Shown: positions 56,739 to 64,000 of the stretch, piece after piece
Layout of the letters: every line of letters starts with the position of its first letter
Numbering within the stretch: position 1 is the first letter of the stretch
Assembly: GCA_027490215.1 (NCBI GenBank)
Contig: JAIXYO010000070.1
Span: 62,001-126,000, forward strand
DNA length: 64,000 nt
Reading direction: 5' to 3'
Origin: Rubrivivax sp.
GTDB taxonomy: Bacteria > Pseudomonadota > Gammaproteobacteria > Burkholderiales > Burkholderiaceae_C
Translations under genes and position numbers: made by a program
The notes under the pieces: model-generated
Databases searched by the model: none
What the model was told of the DNA's origin: nothing
Seen by the model: the letters and a program-made list of their open reading frames with translations, nothing else

Positions 56739-57161
56739 TCAGGCGTCCGGCAATCCGGCGCCGCGGCACACCGCCGCCAGCTTGTGACCGTCCGGATCGC
56801 GCACATAGGCCGCATAGAAATCTGGCCCGTAGTGAGCGCGCAATCCCGGCTCGCCTTCAGAGGTTCCGCCGTGGGACAGCGCCTCGCGATGGAACGCTTG
56901 AACCTGCTCCCATGACTTGGCAGCGAAAGCAACCATGGTTCCGTTGCCCACGCTCGCAGGCTGGCCGTTGAACGGCCCGCACAGCCACAGCGCCACCTCG
57001 ATCCGGCCTTCGTCGATGTAGGTGCCCCAGCCTTCCCAGCCTGGCTCCTCAGGCTCGCTCGACGTGTCACAGCGCTGCAGGTCGAGCGCCGCCATCACCG
57101 GATCGTAGAACGCGACAGCTCGCGGCAGGTCATTTGTGCCCAGACAGACGTAGGTGAACAT
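56739..57161 (-). CDS. VOC-superfamily (glyoxalase-like) protein
   Basis: This 140-residue single-domain VOC protein begins MFTYVCLGTNDLPRAVAFYD and ends with AAYVRDPDGHKLAAVCRG, a typical glyoxalase/bleomycin-resistance pattern. Candidate metal ligands are the His in DPDGHKL and acidic residues in ERIEV-like strand DEGRIEVALW. The reaction is unknown. It is transcribed with the decarboxylase gene upstream, whose start is far away; the gap to that gene's stop is 44 bases on the other side, so the two are not in the same transcript order that would imply coupling. Confidence 0.8.
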   Translation of the reverse strand: MFTYVCLGTNDLPRAVAFYDPVMAALDLQRCDTSSEPEEPGWEGWGTYIDEGRIEVALWLCGPFNGQPASVGNGTMVAFAAKSWEQVQAFHREALSHGGTSEGEPGLRAHYGPDFYAAYVRDPDGHKLAAVCRGAGLPDA

Positions 57162-57205
57162 GGTCAGCGCCTCCGCAGAGCGTGTGAGGCAGGGCCTGCT
57201 GCCGC

Positions 57206-59467
57206 TCAGTCTTCCCGAACGCAGTCGATCCCGTAGCGCTTGCCGCCACCTTCGATCTCTTCCTCGACCAAGCCGTGCACATCGGTGTCGAAGCCGGGGA
57301 AGGCCGCGTTGAAATCGCGGGTGAAGCGCAGGTAATCGACGATTTTCTTGTTGAACACCTCGCCCGGAATCAGCAGCGGGATGCCCGGCGGGTATGGCGT
57401 CAGCAGCGTCGTGGTGATGCGGCCTTCCAGCGCGTCGATCTCGACCCGCTCGGTCTTGCGGTGCGCGATGCAGGCATAGGCGTCGCTCGGCTTCATTGCC
57501 GGCTGCAGGTCGGACAGGTACATCTCGGTGGTCAGCCGTGCGATGTCACCCTTGGCGTACATCGCATGGATGCTCTGACACAGGTCGCGCAGCCCCATGC
57601 GCTCGTAGCGCGGGTACTTGGCCACGAACTCCGGGAGCATCTTCCACATCGGCAGGTTGCGGTCGTAGTCGTCCTTGAACTGCTGAAGCGCGGTCACCAT
57701 CGTGTTCCAGCGGCCCTTGGTGATGCCGATGGTGAACATGATGAAGAACGAGTAGAGCCCGGTCTTCTCGACCACGATGCCGTGCTCGGCCAGGTACTTG
57801 GTGACGATGCTCGCAGGGATGCCGGTCTTGGCGAACTTGCCGGACATGTCGAGCCCAGGCGTGATCACGGTGCTCTTGATCGGATCAAGCAGATTGAAGC
57901 CCTCGGCGAGGTCGCCAAAGCCGTGCCACTTGTCGCCTGCCTTCAGCACCCAGTCGTCGCTCTTGCCGATGCCCTCGGCACACAGCTTGTCCGGGCCCCA
58001 GACCTTGAACCACCAATCCTTGCCGAACTCCTTGTCGACCTTGCGCATCGCGCGGCGGAAATCCAGCGCTTCGCTGATGCTTTCTTCGACCAGTGCAGGC
58101 CCTCCTGGCGCCTCCATCATGGCTGCGGCCACATCGCAGCTGGCGATGATCGCGTACTGCGGGCTGGTGCTCGTGTGCATCAGATACGCTTCATTGAACA
58201 GGTGGCGGTCGAGCTTGCGATCGACGGCGTCCTGCACCAGCACCTGGCTGGCCTGGCTGATGCCGGCCAGCAGCTTGTGCGTGGACTGCGTCGCGAAGAC
58301 GATCTGGTCCTTCGGACGCGCGCGCTTCTTGCCCATCGCGTGGTAGCTGCCATAGAAGCGGTGGAAGGCCGCATGCGGCAGCCAGGCTTCGTCGAAATGC
58401 AGCGTGTCGATGTAGCCATCGAGCTCGTGCTTGATGGTCTCGGTGTTGTAGAGCACGCCGTCGTAGGTGCTCTGCGTAAGCGTGAGGATGCGCGGCTTCA
58501 CCGTCTTCGCGTTGACGCCCTTGAGCAGCGGATTCGCGGCGATCTTCTCGCGGATTGCGTCGGGCGAGAACTCGAACTCGGGTATCGGCCCGATGATCCC
58601 GTAGTGATTGCGCGTGGGTCGCAGAAACACTGGCACCGCGCCGGTCATGATGATGGCGTGCAGGATCGATTTGTGGCAGTTGCGGTCGACCACCACCACA
58701 TCGCCCGGCGCCACCGTGTGGTGCCAGACCATCTTGTTGCTGGTGCTGGTGCCATTGGTGACGAAGAAGCAGTGGTCGGCATTGAAGATGCGCGCTGCGT
58801 TGCGCTCCGACGCACCGATGGCGCCGTTGTGGTCGAGCAGCTGGCCCAGTTCCTCGACTGCATTGCACACATCGGCGCGGAGCATGTTCTCGCCGAAGAA
58901 CTGGTGGAACATCTGGCCGACCGGGCTCTTCAGGAACGCCACGCCGCCGCTGTGGCCGGGGCAGTGCCAGGAGTACGAGCCGTCCTGCGCATAGTCCATC
59001 AGCGCCTTGAAGAACGGCGGCGGCAAGCCCCCCAGGTAGCTCTTGGCCTCGCGGATGATGTGGCGAGCCACGAACTCCGGCGTGTCCTCGAACATGTGGA
59101 TGAAGCCGTGCAGCTCGCGCAGGATGTCATTCGGGATGTGTTGCGAGGTGCGCGTCTCGCCATAGATGTAGATCGGGATGTCGGCGTTCTTGAAGCGGAT
59201 CTCCTCGATGAACTTGCGCAGGTTCAGCACCGCCGGGTCGAGCTCGGGGCCGGGCGTGAACTCTTCATCGTCGATCGACAGGATGAAGGCGCTGGCGCGG
59301 CTTTGCTGCTGCGCGAACTGGCTCAGGTCGCCATAGCTGGTGGCGCCCAGCACCTCAAAGCCCTCCTTCTCGATGGCCTGCGCGAGCGCACGGATACCCA
59401 GACCGGAAGTGTTTTCCGAGCGGTAGTCCTCGTCGATGATCACGATCGGAAAGCGAAATCGCAGCAT
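57206..59467 (-). CDS. Orn/Lys/Arg decarboxylase, large PLP-dependent form
   Basis: This 753-residue fold-type I decarboxylase has an N-terminal response-regulator-like wing (1-120), a PLP domain with YSWHCPGHSGGVAFLKSP near residue 188, the phosphate and substrate residues in LHFDEAW, and the PLP lysine in QSTHKLLAG near 400. A C-terminal domain follows, ending with PYPPGIPLLIPGE. Length fits the inducible decameric enzymes. Lysine, ornithine and arginine specificity cannot be separated by eye. Such enzymes raise cytoplasmic pH and make polyamines or cadaverine. No antiporter gene lies beside it. ATG 59467 (MLRFRFP) is chosen over an upstream start 22 codons away. Confidence 0.92.
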   Translation of the reverse strand: MLRFRFPIVIIDEDYRSENTSGLGIRALAQAIEKEGFEVLGATSYGDLSQFAQQQSRASAFILSIDDEEFTPGPELDPAVLNLRKFIEEIRFKNADIPIYIYGETRTSQHIPNDILRELHGFIHMFEDTPEFVARHIIREAKSYLGGLPPPFFKALMDYAQDGSYSWHCPGHSGGVAFLKSPVGQMFHQFFGENMLRADVCNAVEELGQLLDHNGAIGASERNAARIFNADHCFFVTNGTSTSNKMVWHHTVAPGDVVVVDRNCHKSILHAIIMTGAVPVFLRPTRNHYGIIGPIPEFEFSPDAIREKIAANPLLKGVNAKTVKPRILTLTQSTYDGVLYNTETIKHELDGYIDTLHFDEAWLPHAAFHRFYGSYHAMGKKRARPKDQIVFATQSTHKLLAGISQASQVLVQDAVDRKLDRHLFNEAYLMHTSTSPQYAIIASCDVAAAMMEAPGGPALVEESISEALDFRRAMRKVDKEFGKDWWFKVWGPDKLCAEGIGKSDDWVLKAGDKWHGFGDLAEGFNLLDPIKSTVITPGLDMSGKFAKTGIPASIVTKYLAEHGIVVEKTGLYSFFIMFTIGITKGRWNTMVTALQQFKDDYDRNLPMWKMLPEFVAKYPRYERMGLRDLCQSIHAMYAKGDIARLTTEMYLSDLQPAMKPSDAYACIAHRKTERVEIDALEGRITTTLLTPYPPGIPLLIPGEVFNKKIVDYLRFTRDFNAAFPGFDTDVHGLVEEEIEGGGKRYGIDCVRED

Positions 59468-59637
59468 GGCAGTCCCAGTGGGCAGCGTGGAGGGAGCGCG
59501 AAGTTTAGGGCGTTGCCGTGACCGAAAGACCATGCCGCACCGCGGCCGAGTTCAGTCCATGCCGAGCAGTGACCAGCAAGCGCGAACTACACTGTTTCGG
59601 ATATCTTCAATTCCGAATCGCTGAAGGCGCCATCGAC

Positions 59638-60102
59638 ATGACACAGGCCACGTTCTGGTGGATCGCAGCAGGCGTCGCCGTGGCGCTTGAACTGGGCACT
59701 GGCACCTTCTACCTGCTGATGATTGCGCTCGGTCTGGCCAGCGGTGCCATTGCCGCCCACATCGGCTTGAGCGGAGCGGCGCAGATCGCAGTGGCGGCGA
59801 TCGTCGGAAGCGGCGCCACCGCGTTGTGGCACTGGTCGCGCAAACGACATCCGCACAGCCTTCCGGCGCGCGAGAACCGCGACGTCAACCTGGACATCGG
59901 TGAATCGGTGCACGTGACCAAATGGGCCACAGACCGCACAGCCCGTGTCACCTACCGCGGTAGTGGCTGGACAGCGCGCCTGCAGCCCGGCTGCGCTGTC
60001 GTCCCGGGCGCGCATCAAGTGATCGCGGTCGAAGGCAACTGGCTGGTGCTGGCGCCGTTGTCGCACACGCAGGCTGCGTCAGCGCCAAGTTCGCCCCCAT
60101 GA
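59638..60102 (+). CDS. NfeD-like membrane protein
   Basis: This 154-residue protein has three hydrophobic helices at the N terminus (about 5-70, including VALELGTGTFYLLMIALGLA) and a C-terminal OB-fold NfeD domain (about 85-145, with RVTYRGSGWTARL and VIAVEGNWLVLAP). It is the partner of the SPFH protein encoded 36 bases downstream; such pairs organise membrane microdomains and protein quality control. ATG 59638 is chosen; the frame upstream is not conserved. Confidence 0.9.
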   Translation: MTQATFWWIAAGVAVALELGTGTFYLLMIALGLASGAIAAHIGLSGAAQIAVAAIVGSGATALWHWSRKRHPHSLPARENRDVNLDIGESVHVTKWATDRTARVTYRGSGWTARLQPGCAVVPGAHQVIAVEGNWLVLAPLSHTQAASAPSSPP

Positions 60103-60138
60103 TTCGTCAACTTCATTGCGCCATCTGAAAAGCACCCC

Positions 60139-61056
60139 ATGGAACTTGCCATCGTCCTCGCCGCCATCGCGGTCATCTTCATTTCGCAGACCTTCAAGAT
60201 CGTGCCGCAGCAACACGCCTGGGTCGTTGAACGGCTGGGCAAGTACGACCGCACGCTGACCCCGGGACTGAAGTTCGTCGTGCCCTTCATCGAGCGGGTG
60301 GCCTACAAGCATTCCCTGAAAGAGGTGCCGCTCGACGTACCCAGCCAGGTCTGCATCACCCGCGACAACACGCAGCTCCAGGTCGACGGGATCATCTATT
60401 TCCAGATCACCGACCCGATGCGCGCGAGCTACGGGTCGAGCAACTACATCTTCGCCATCACACAGCTGGCGCAGACGCTGCTGCGCTCGGTCATCGGCAA
60501 GATGGAACTCGACAAGACCTTCGAGGAGCGCGACACCATCAACGCCTCGGTCGTCAACGCGCTCGACGAAGCCGCCGCCAACTGGGGTGTGAAGGTGCTG
60601 CGCTACGAAATCAAGGATCTGACGCCTCCGGCGGAGATCTTGCGCAGCATGCAGGCGCAGATCACCGCCGAGCGCGAGAAGCGCGCGCTGATCGCCGCCT
60701 CCGAAGGCCGCAAGCAGGAGCAGATCAACATCGCGACAGGCGAGCGCGAAGCATTCATCGCACGATCGGAAGGCCAGCGCCAGGCCGAGATCAACCAGGC
60801 CCAAGGCGAGGCTTCGGCCATTCTGGCGGTGGCGGAGGCCAGCGCCGAAGCCATCCGCAAGATCGCCGAAGCCATCCGTTCGCCCGGCGGCGAGCAGGCG
60901 GTGCAGTTGAAGGTGGCCGAGAAGGCCGTCGAGGCGTATGCGCAGTTGGCGCAGAAGAACAACACGATGATCGTGCCCGGCAACATGAGCGAGGTGTCGG
61001 CGCTGATCGGCACAGCGATGTCGCTGCTGAAATCCAAGCCCCCGGGAGCGAACTGA
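60139..61056 (+). CDS. qmcA: SPFH/stomatin-family membrane protein (QmcA-like)
   Basis: This 305-residue protein has an N-terminal membrane helix (MELAIVLAAIAVIFISQTF), then an SPFH/Band 7 domain (about 25-195: VVERLGKYDRTLTPGLKFVV, LDVPSQVCITRDN) and a long charged coiled coil rich in Glu-Arg-Gln-Ala (about 170-260). The family oligomerises into ring assemblies and works with NfeD. The C-terminal VPGNMSEVSALIGTAMSLLK is typical of the QmcA/stomatin group. It lies between nfeD and the DUF2237 gene, 3 bases before the latter. Confidence 0.93.
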   Translation: MELAIVLAAIAVIFISQTFKIVPQQHAWVVERLGKYDRTLTPGLKFVVPFIERVAYKHSLKEVPLDVPSQVCITRDNTQLQVDGIIYFQITDPMRASYGSSNYIFAITQLAQTLLRSVIGKMELDKTFEERDTINASVVNALDEAAANWGVKVLRYEIKDLTPPAEILRSMQAQITAEREKRALIAASEGRKQEQINIATGEREAFIARSEGQRQAEINQAQGEASAILAVAEASAEAIRKIAEAIRSPGGEQAVQLKVAEKAVEAYAQLAQKNNTMIVPGNMSEVSALIGTAMSLLKSKPPGAN

Positions 61057-61059
61057 ACC

Positions 61060-61425
61060 ATGGCCTTGAACGTCCTGGGCACCGAGCTTGTGCCCTGCTC
61101 CTACGACCCACTGACCGGCTTCTTCCGCGATGGCTGCTGCAAGACTCGCTCAGACGATCTGGGCACGCATGTGGTGTGCGCCAAGGTCACCGCGGAATTC
61201 CTGGCGTTTTCGTTGGAGCGCGGCAACGACCTCGTCACGCCGCACCCCGAGTACCGCTTCGCCGGCTTGAAGCCCGGCGACCGCTGGTGCCTGTGCGTCT
61301 CGCGCTGGGCCGAAGCACTGAAGGCCGGCGTCGCGCCGCCAGTGGTGCTGGAGAGCACCCACCGCAACGCACTCGATCATGTGTCGCTGGCCACCCTGGA
61401 GGCCCATGCGCTGGGGGCGCGCTGA
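61060..61425 (+). CDS. DUF2237-family protein
   Basis: This 121-residue protein of the DUF2237 family has an NVLGTELVPCSYDPLTGFFR start, DGCCKTRSDDLGTHVVC with several cysteines, and GLKPGDRWCLCVSRW near residue 75. The cysteines and the compact fold suggest a metal or iron-sulfur binding role, but no function is established. ATG 61060 lies 3 bases after the SPFH gene, so it is part of that transcription unit. Confidence 0.88.
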   Translation: MALNVLGTELVPCSYDPLTGFFRDGCCKTRSDDLGTHVVCAKVTAEFLAFSLERGNDLVTPHPEYRFAGLKPGDRWCLCVSRWAEALKAGVAPPVVLESTHRNALDHVSLATLEAHALGAR

Positions 61426-61594
61426 ATCCCGAAGCTGCGTGATGCAGTGCACGGATGAGACCCAAGCCGCGCAGTGCGAACCACCTATTCACGGGGTGTC
61501 GCTCATCCGCTGAAGTCGCTAGATTGGGGTTGTCCCGAAACGTGGTGATCCGTCGTTCACCACGCGAATTCGGGCACATCATCAAGGGATTGCC

Positions 61595-61810
61595 ATGCGG
61601 TCGTTTCCTTTCCTTCGCCCCGCAATATCGGATGCCACGGCTCGGCCCGGCGCAACACCCTCCGGCGCTGATGGCGCTTTCCAGGACACGGTGTCGGACC
61701 TGCGCGGTTGGTTCGACTCGTCAAGCGACTTGAAATGCGGCCTGCAGGTGCAGGAAGGCGACTTCGATTCGCTCCCCGCGGAGGTCAAGGCAACGTTCAA
61801 GCCCCGCTGA
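61595..61810 (+). CDS. Small hypothetical protein
   Basis: An open frame of 71 codons stands alone 169 bases after the DUF2237 gene and 64 bases before the tRNA gene. The predicted protein is polar, with an acidic, Ser-rich middle (QDTVSDLRGWFDSSSDLKCG) and no membrane segment. I recognise no family. Its start lacks a strong ribosome site. Codon pattern is compatible with a gene but not decisive. Confidence 0.45.
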   Translation: MRSFPFLRPAISDATARPGATPSGADGAFQDTVSDLRGWFDSSSDLKCGLQVQEGDFDSLPAEVKATFKPR

Positions 61811-61874
61811 TCACCACCGAGACCGTTCTCCCCGAAGGGTGCGGGCCAGCCCGTCGGATAAACTCTGAGGCTTC

Positions 61875-61965
61875 GGAGAGGTGGATGAGCGGTTTAAGTC
61901 GCACGCCTGGAAAGCGTGTGGGGGCTAATAACCCCCCGCGGGTTCGAATCCCGCCCTCTCCGCCA
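61875..61965 (+). tRNA. tRNA-Ser (anticodon GGA)
   Basis: The 91-base class II tRNA has acceptor stem GGAGAGG/CCTCTCC, anticodon loop CTGGAAA giving anticodon GGA, a long variable arm, the T-loop GGTTCGAATCC and a genome-encoded CCA (61963-61965). The D-arm has GATGAGCGGTTTAAGTC. It should read serine UCC/UCU codons. Confidence 0.96.
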
Positions 61966-61979
61966 GACAACCAGTGAAC

Positions 61980-62001
61980 ACGGGCCTTCGGGCCTGTTTT
62001 T
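61980..62001 (+). terminator. Terminator after tRNA-Ser
   Basis: ACGGGCC-TTCG-GGCCTGT folds as a seven-pair stem with one G-T pair and a stable UUCG tetraloop, and TTTTT follows. It lies 15 bases beyond the tRNA and just upstream of the small lipoprotein gene. Confidence 0.82.
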
Positions 62002-62018
62002 ACATCCGGAGCCCAACC

Positions 62019-62315
62019 TTGAAAAGCATCTTCATTGTGGTCATGGCATTGATGCTGTCGGCCTGCGATCGGGTTGGCGACGCCGTCTCCGCCGGCAACA
62101 AGATGAACGCAGCACTGCAGAAGTGCGTCGATCACATGAAGGCGCAGCAAGGCGACGCCGGCATCCCAGAGTGCAATTCGATGGAGTGGCAGGCGGCCTA
62201 TCTGAAGGCCAAGGACAGCGTCAAGGAGCCCAGCGCGGAGCTGGATGCGATCGATCAGAAGTCAGTACAGCTGAGGCAGGAAGCTGCGGGCTTGATGCAA
62301 AACACGAGCAAGTGA
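62019..62315 (+). CDS. Small predicted lipoprotein, function unknown
   Basis: This 98-residue protein starts with KSIFIVVMALMLSACDRVGD. The lipobox LSAC is followed by Asp, so it is probably lipidated and may stay in the inner membrane. TTG 62019 is chosen because GGAG at 62008-62011 is well spaced and the GTG at 61974 lies within the tRNA terminator. The mature part is helical, with two cysteines (KCVDHMKAQ, PECNSMEW) that could pair. I recognise no family. It ends at a bidirectional terminator. Confidence 0.75.
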   Translation: MKSIFIVVMALMLSACDRVGDAVSAGNKMNAALQKCVDHMKAQQGDAGIPECNSMEWQAAYLKAKDSVKEPSAELDAIDQKSVQLRQEAAGLMQNTSK

Positions 62316-62333
62316 CCCCATAGGTCGACGGCC

Positions 62334-62364
62334 AAAAAAAGGGCACGCAGCGGTGCCCTTTTTT
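62334..62364. terminator. Bidirectional terminator
   Basis: A run of seven A, stem GGGCAC/GTGCCC with a six-base loop, and a run of six T sit between the lipoprotein gene and the convergent binding-protein gene. The symmetry allows termination from both sides. Confidence 0.88.
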
Positions 62365-62382
62365 CTTTGGGTGACAGCCGAT

Positions 62383-63546
62383 TCAGCGCACCACCGCAAT
62401 CTGCTCGCGCACACCGCCCTTGTAGGTGTACAGCGTCAGCGCACCGTTCTTGATGTCGCCCTTGCTATCGAACGAGATCGTGCCGGTCACGCCCTTGTAG
62501 CCATCGGTTTTCGCCAGCGTCGCCAGGTACTTGGCCGGGTCGGCCGAGCCGGCCTTGACCATCGCGGCGACCATCACGTTGACCGAGTCGTAGACGTAGG
62601 GCGCATAGAGCTGTACCTCGACGTTGAACTTCTTCTTGAAGGCGACGCGAAAGTCGTCCAGGGCCTTCTTCTGTTCGCCAACCACGCCGCCCGCCTCGGC
62701 GCACACCACCTGCCCGTCACTCATCGCACCGGCCGACAGGCCCGGCAAGGCCGCGGTGCACAGGCCGTCACCACCCATGAAGGTGGCAGTCATGCCCAAC
62801 TGCTTCATCTGGCGCAGCATCGGCCCGGCCACCGAGTCCATGCCGCCGTAGAACACCACATCGGGCTTGCCTGACTTGATGGCGGTCAGGATCGACGTGA
62901 AGTTGGTCTCCTTGCTGGTCGTGAACTGGCGACCGATGACCTTACCGCCGCTGGCAGCCACGCCTTTCTCGAATTCCTCGGCGACGCCCTGGCCGTAGGC
63001 GGTGCGGTCGTCGATGACGGCAATCGATTTGCCTTTGATCGTCTGCGACGCATAGCGGCCCAAGGTGCTGCCCAGGTGCACATCGTCCGCGACCACACGG
63101 AAGGTGGTCTTGTAGCCCTGCCGGGTGAGTTTTGGATTGGTCGACGAAGGCGAGATCTGCGGGATGCCGGCATCGCTGTAGATCTTCGACGCGGGGATCG
63201 ACGTGCCTGAATTCAGGTGACCAATGACGCCGTTGACATTGGAATCGACCAGCTTCTGCGCGACGGCCGTGCCCTGCTTCGGATCGGATGCGTCGTCCTC
63301 AGCGAGCAGGACAAACTTCGCCTTCTTGCCGCCAATGACCATGCCCCTGGCGTTCAGCTCGTCGATGGCCATCTTGGCGCCAAGCTCGTTGTCCTTGCCC
63401 AGGTGGGCGTCCGGACCGCTGATCGGTCCGACATGCCCGATCTTCACGACCAATTCCTGCGCGCAAGCCGGTCCGGAGAAGGCTACCGTCAGGGCCGCCG
63501 CTAGCGCGAGCATCCGCGTGTTCTGTTGGGTTCGCATGTCATCCAT
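62383..63546 (-). CDS. livK: Branched-chain amino acid ABC transporter substrate-binding protein
   Basis: This 387-residue periplasmic binding protein of the LivJ/LivK family has a signal peptide ending PACAQ. VVKIGHVGPISGPDAHLGKD follows at the mature start, then ARGMVIGGKKAKFVLLAEDD and GHLNSGTSIPASKIYSDAGI with the ligand-binding Ser/Thr cluster. The ligand is probably leucine, isoleucine or valine, though relatives bind other amides. The permease and ATPase genes are not in the window, so it is an orphan receptor here. ATG 63546 and ATG 63537 are both possible starts. Confidence 0.92.
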   Translation of the reverse strand: MDDMRTQQNTRMLALAAALTVAFSGPACAQELVVKIGHVGPISGPDAHLGKDNELGAKMAIDELNARGMVIGGKKAKFVLLAEDDASDPKQGTAVAQKLVDSNVNGVIGHLNSGTSIPASKIYSDAGIPQISPSSTNPKLTRQGYKTTFRVVADDVHLGSTLGRYASQTIKGKSIAVIDDRTAYGQGVAEEFEKGVAASGGKVIGRQFTTSKETNFTSILTAIKSGKPDVVFYGGMDSVAGPMLRQMKQLGMTATFMGGDGLCTAALPGLSAGAMSDGQVVCAEAGGVVGEQKKALDDFRVAFKKKFNVEVQLYAPYVYDSVNVMVAAMVKAGSADPAKYLATLAKTDGYKGVTGTISFDSKGDIKNGALTLYTYKGGVREQIAVVR

Positions 63547-63581
63547 CCACGAGAAAAAAGTAAGAGGTCTGCACGGCGGCT

Positions 63582-64000
63582 TCAGGGGCCAGCTGAGTCG
63601 CTGGGCGGCGCTGCAGCACGCAACCGAATCATCTCGCGTGACACCGCCAGCGCCACCATGTCACGCAAGGCCGATGCCAATTCCTCGCGCGCCTGCAGCG
63701 CCAATGTGTCGGCCAGACGGTTCAGCAGCGGCTGCATCGCCGCGCGGAGCTGCTGGTCCAGCATCGAATCGACCTGGTGCTGCAGGTCGGTGAAGATGCG
63801 CTGGGCCAGCGCTGCTTCATCGATCGGTGGCGTGGGCGACGGCTCGTGGAGAGGCGCGTCGCTCACCGGCACGTCAGCCAGGGACGGCGTGAGCTCGTTC
63901 GGGGGCTCGACGTCAGGTTCTGCCGTGGTCAGTTCTGCTGCTTCTTCGATGCAGACTTCGACCGCGCCCTCCGCGTGTGCGTGAGGCTGCGCAGGCGCTG
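63582..64000 (-). CDS. Uncharacterised acidic/Pro-rich protein (partial, C-terminal part)
   Basis: An open frame on the minus strand enters from the right edge and ends at 63582, so at least 139 C-terminal residues are present. The visible N-terminal portion is Glu/Pro/Ala-rich (VEVCIEEAAELT, EPDVEPPNELTP). It is followed by a helical domain of about 75 residues (LQHQVDSMLDQQLRAAMQPL, LALQAREELASALRDMVAL). This resembles small helical C-terminal domains of uncharacterised Burkholderiales proteins such as DUF2486, but I am not sure. A GTG at 63872 could be an internal start. No membrane segment is seen in the part present. Confidence 0.55.
   Translation of the reverse strand, partial: APAQPHAHAEGAVEVCIEEAAELTTAEPDVEPPNELTPSLADVPVSDAPLHEPSPTPPIDEAALAQRIFTDLQHQVDSMLDQQLRAAMQPLLNRLADTLALQAREELASALRDMVALAVSREMIRLRAAAPPSDSAGP

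Noticed and set aside
54461-59521. Long frames antisense to dxs and to the decarboxylase
   Set aside because: They are shadow frames of high-GC genes whose real products are certain on the other strand.

Overview
The window is a contiguous, GC-rich piece of a betaproteobacterial chromosome, most likely order Burkholderiales and close to the Rubrivivax/Leptothrix/Methylibium group. This is judged from protein style and gene neighbourhoods (xseB-ispA-dxs, nfeD-SPFH-DUF2237, exeA-exeB, cbpA-cbpM). No species can be named from sequence alone. Nearly all of it is ordinary chromosomal coding sequence. I see no prophage, integron, CRISPR array, transposase or rRNA. One tRNA gene (Ser-GGA) lies near the right end.

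Layout. 1-9.1 kb: N-terminal part of a SWIM zinc-finger helicase-type protein running off the left edge, a Tat-exported CrtC/AttH-like protein, an MsbA-like ABC exporter, thymidylate synthase, a PAS chemoreceptor and an orphan exeA-exeB pair. 9.1-17.7 kb: a complete propionyl-CoA to succinyl-CoA module (mutase, MeaB chaperone, carboxylase beta and alpha, candidate epimerase), divergent from a GntR/FCD regulator. A 20-bp inverted repeat, the likely operator, sits between them. 17.7-23.5 kb: metal handling (ZrgA-like protein, FeoA/FeoB, VIT-type exporter) with folA and a second chemoreceptor. 23.7-31.8 kb: sulfur assimilation (CysB, CysA, CysW, CysT, a CysP-like thiosulfate-binding protein and a separate Sbp), with a desaturase and a flavodoxin-fold oxidoreductase between regulator and transporter. 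32-41.8 kb: a third chemoreceptor, an ECF sigma/zinc anti-sigma pair followed by a secreted protein with a triplicated tryptophan motif, a cupin, a DinB-YHS-DoxX-like operon, an overlapping hydrolase-DedA-ATP-grasp operon, and an OlsB-like acyltransferase. 41.8-53.1 kb: two MscS channels, a ChaA-type antiporter, CbpA/CbpM, a TonB/TolA-like protein with a very long repetitive coiled coil, Ppx, a mercaptopyruvate sulfurtransferase and a Rieske oxygenase. 53.2-64 kb: xseB-ispA-dxs, a VOC protein, a large basic amino acid decarboxylase, nfeD-qmcA-DUF2237, tRNA-Ser, a small lipoprotein, a branched-chain amino acid binding protein and a partial gene at the right edge.

The least explained material is in non-coding repeats. 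A 270-bp element (49055-49324) has 32-bp terminal inverted repeats bounded by TA. It lies exactly between the ppx stop and the tonB-like start and seems to have supplied that start codon. A two-unit palindromic element (about 56378-56695) has one 36+21-bp core present twice in inverted orientation, each copy inside its own hairpin arms. Two copies of an intergenic repeat directly follow the stop codons of the two carboxylase genes. Among proteins, the sigma/anti-sigma/triplicated-repeat cluster and the two small overlapping operons at 36.3-40.8 kb are the best candidates for undescribed function.
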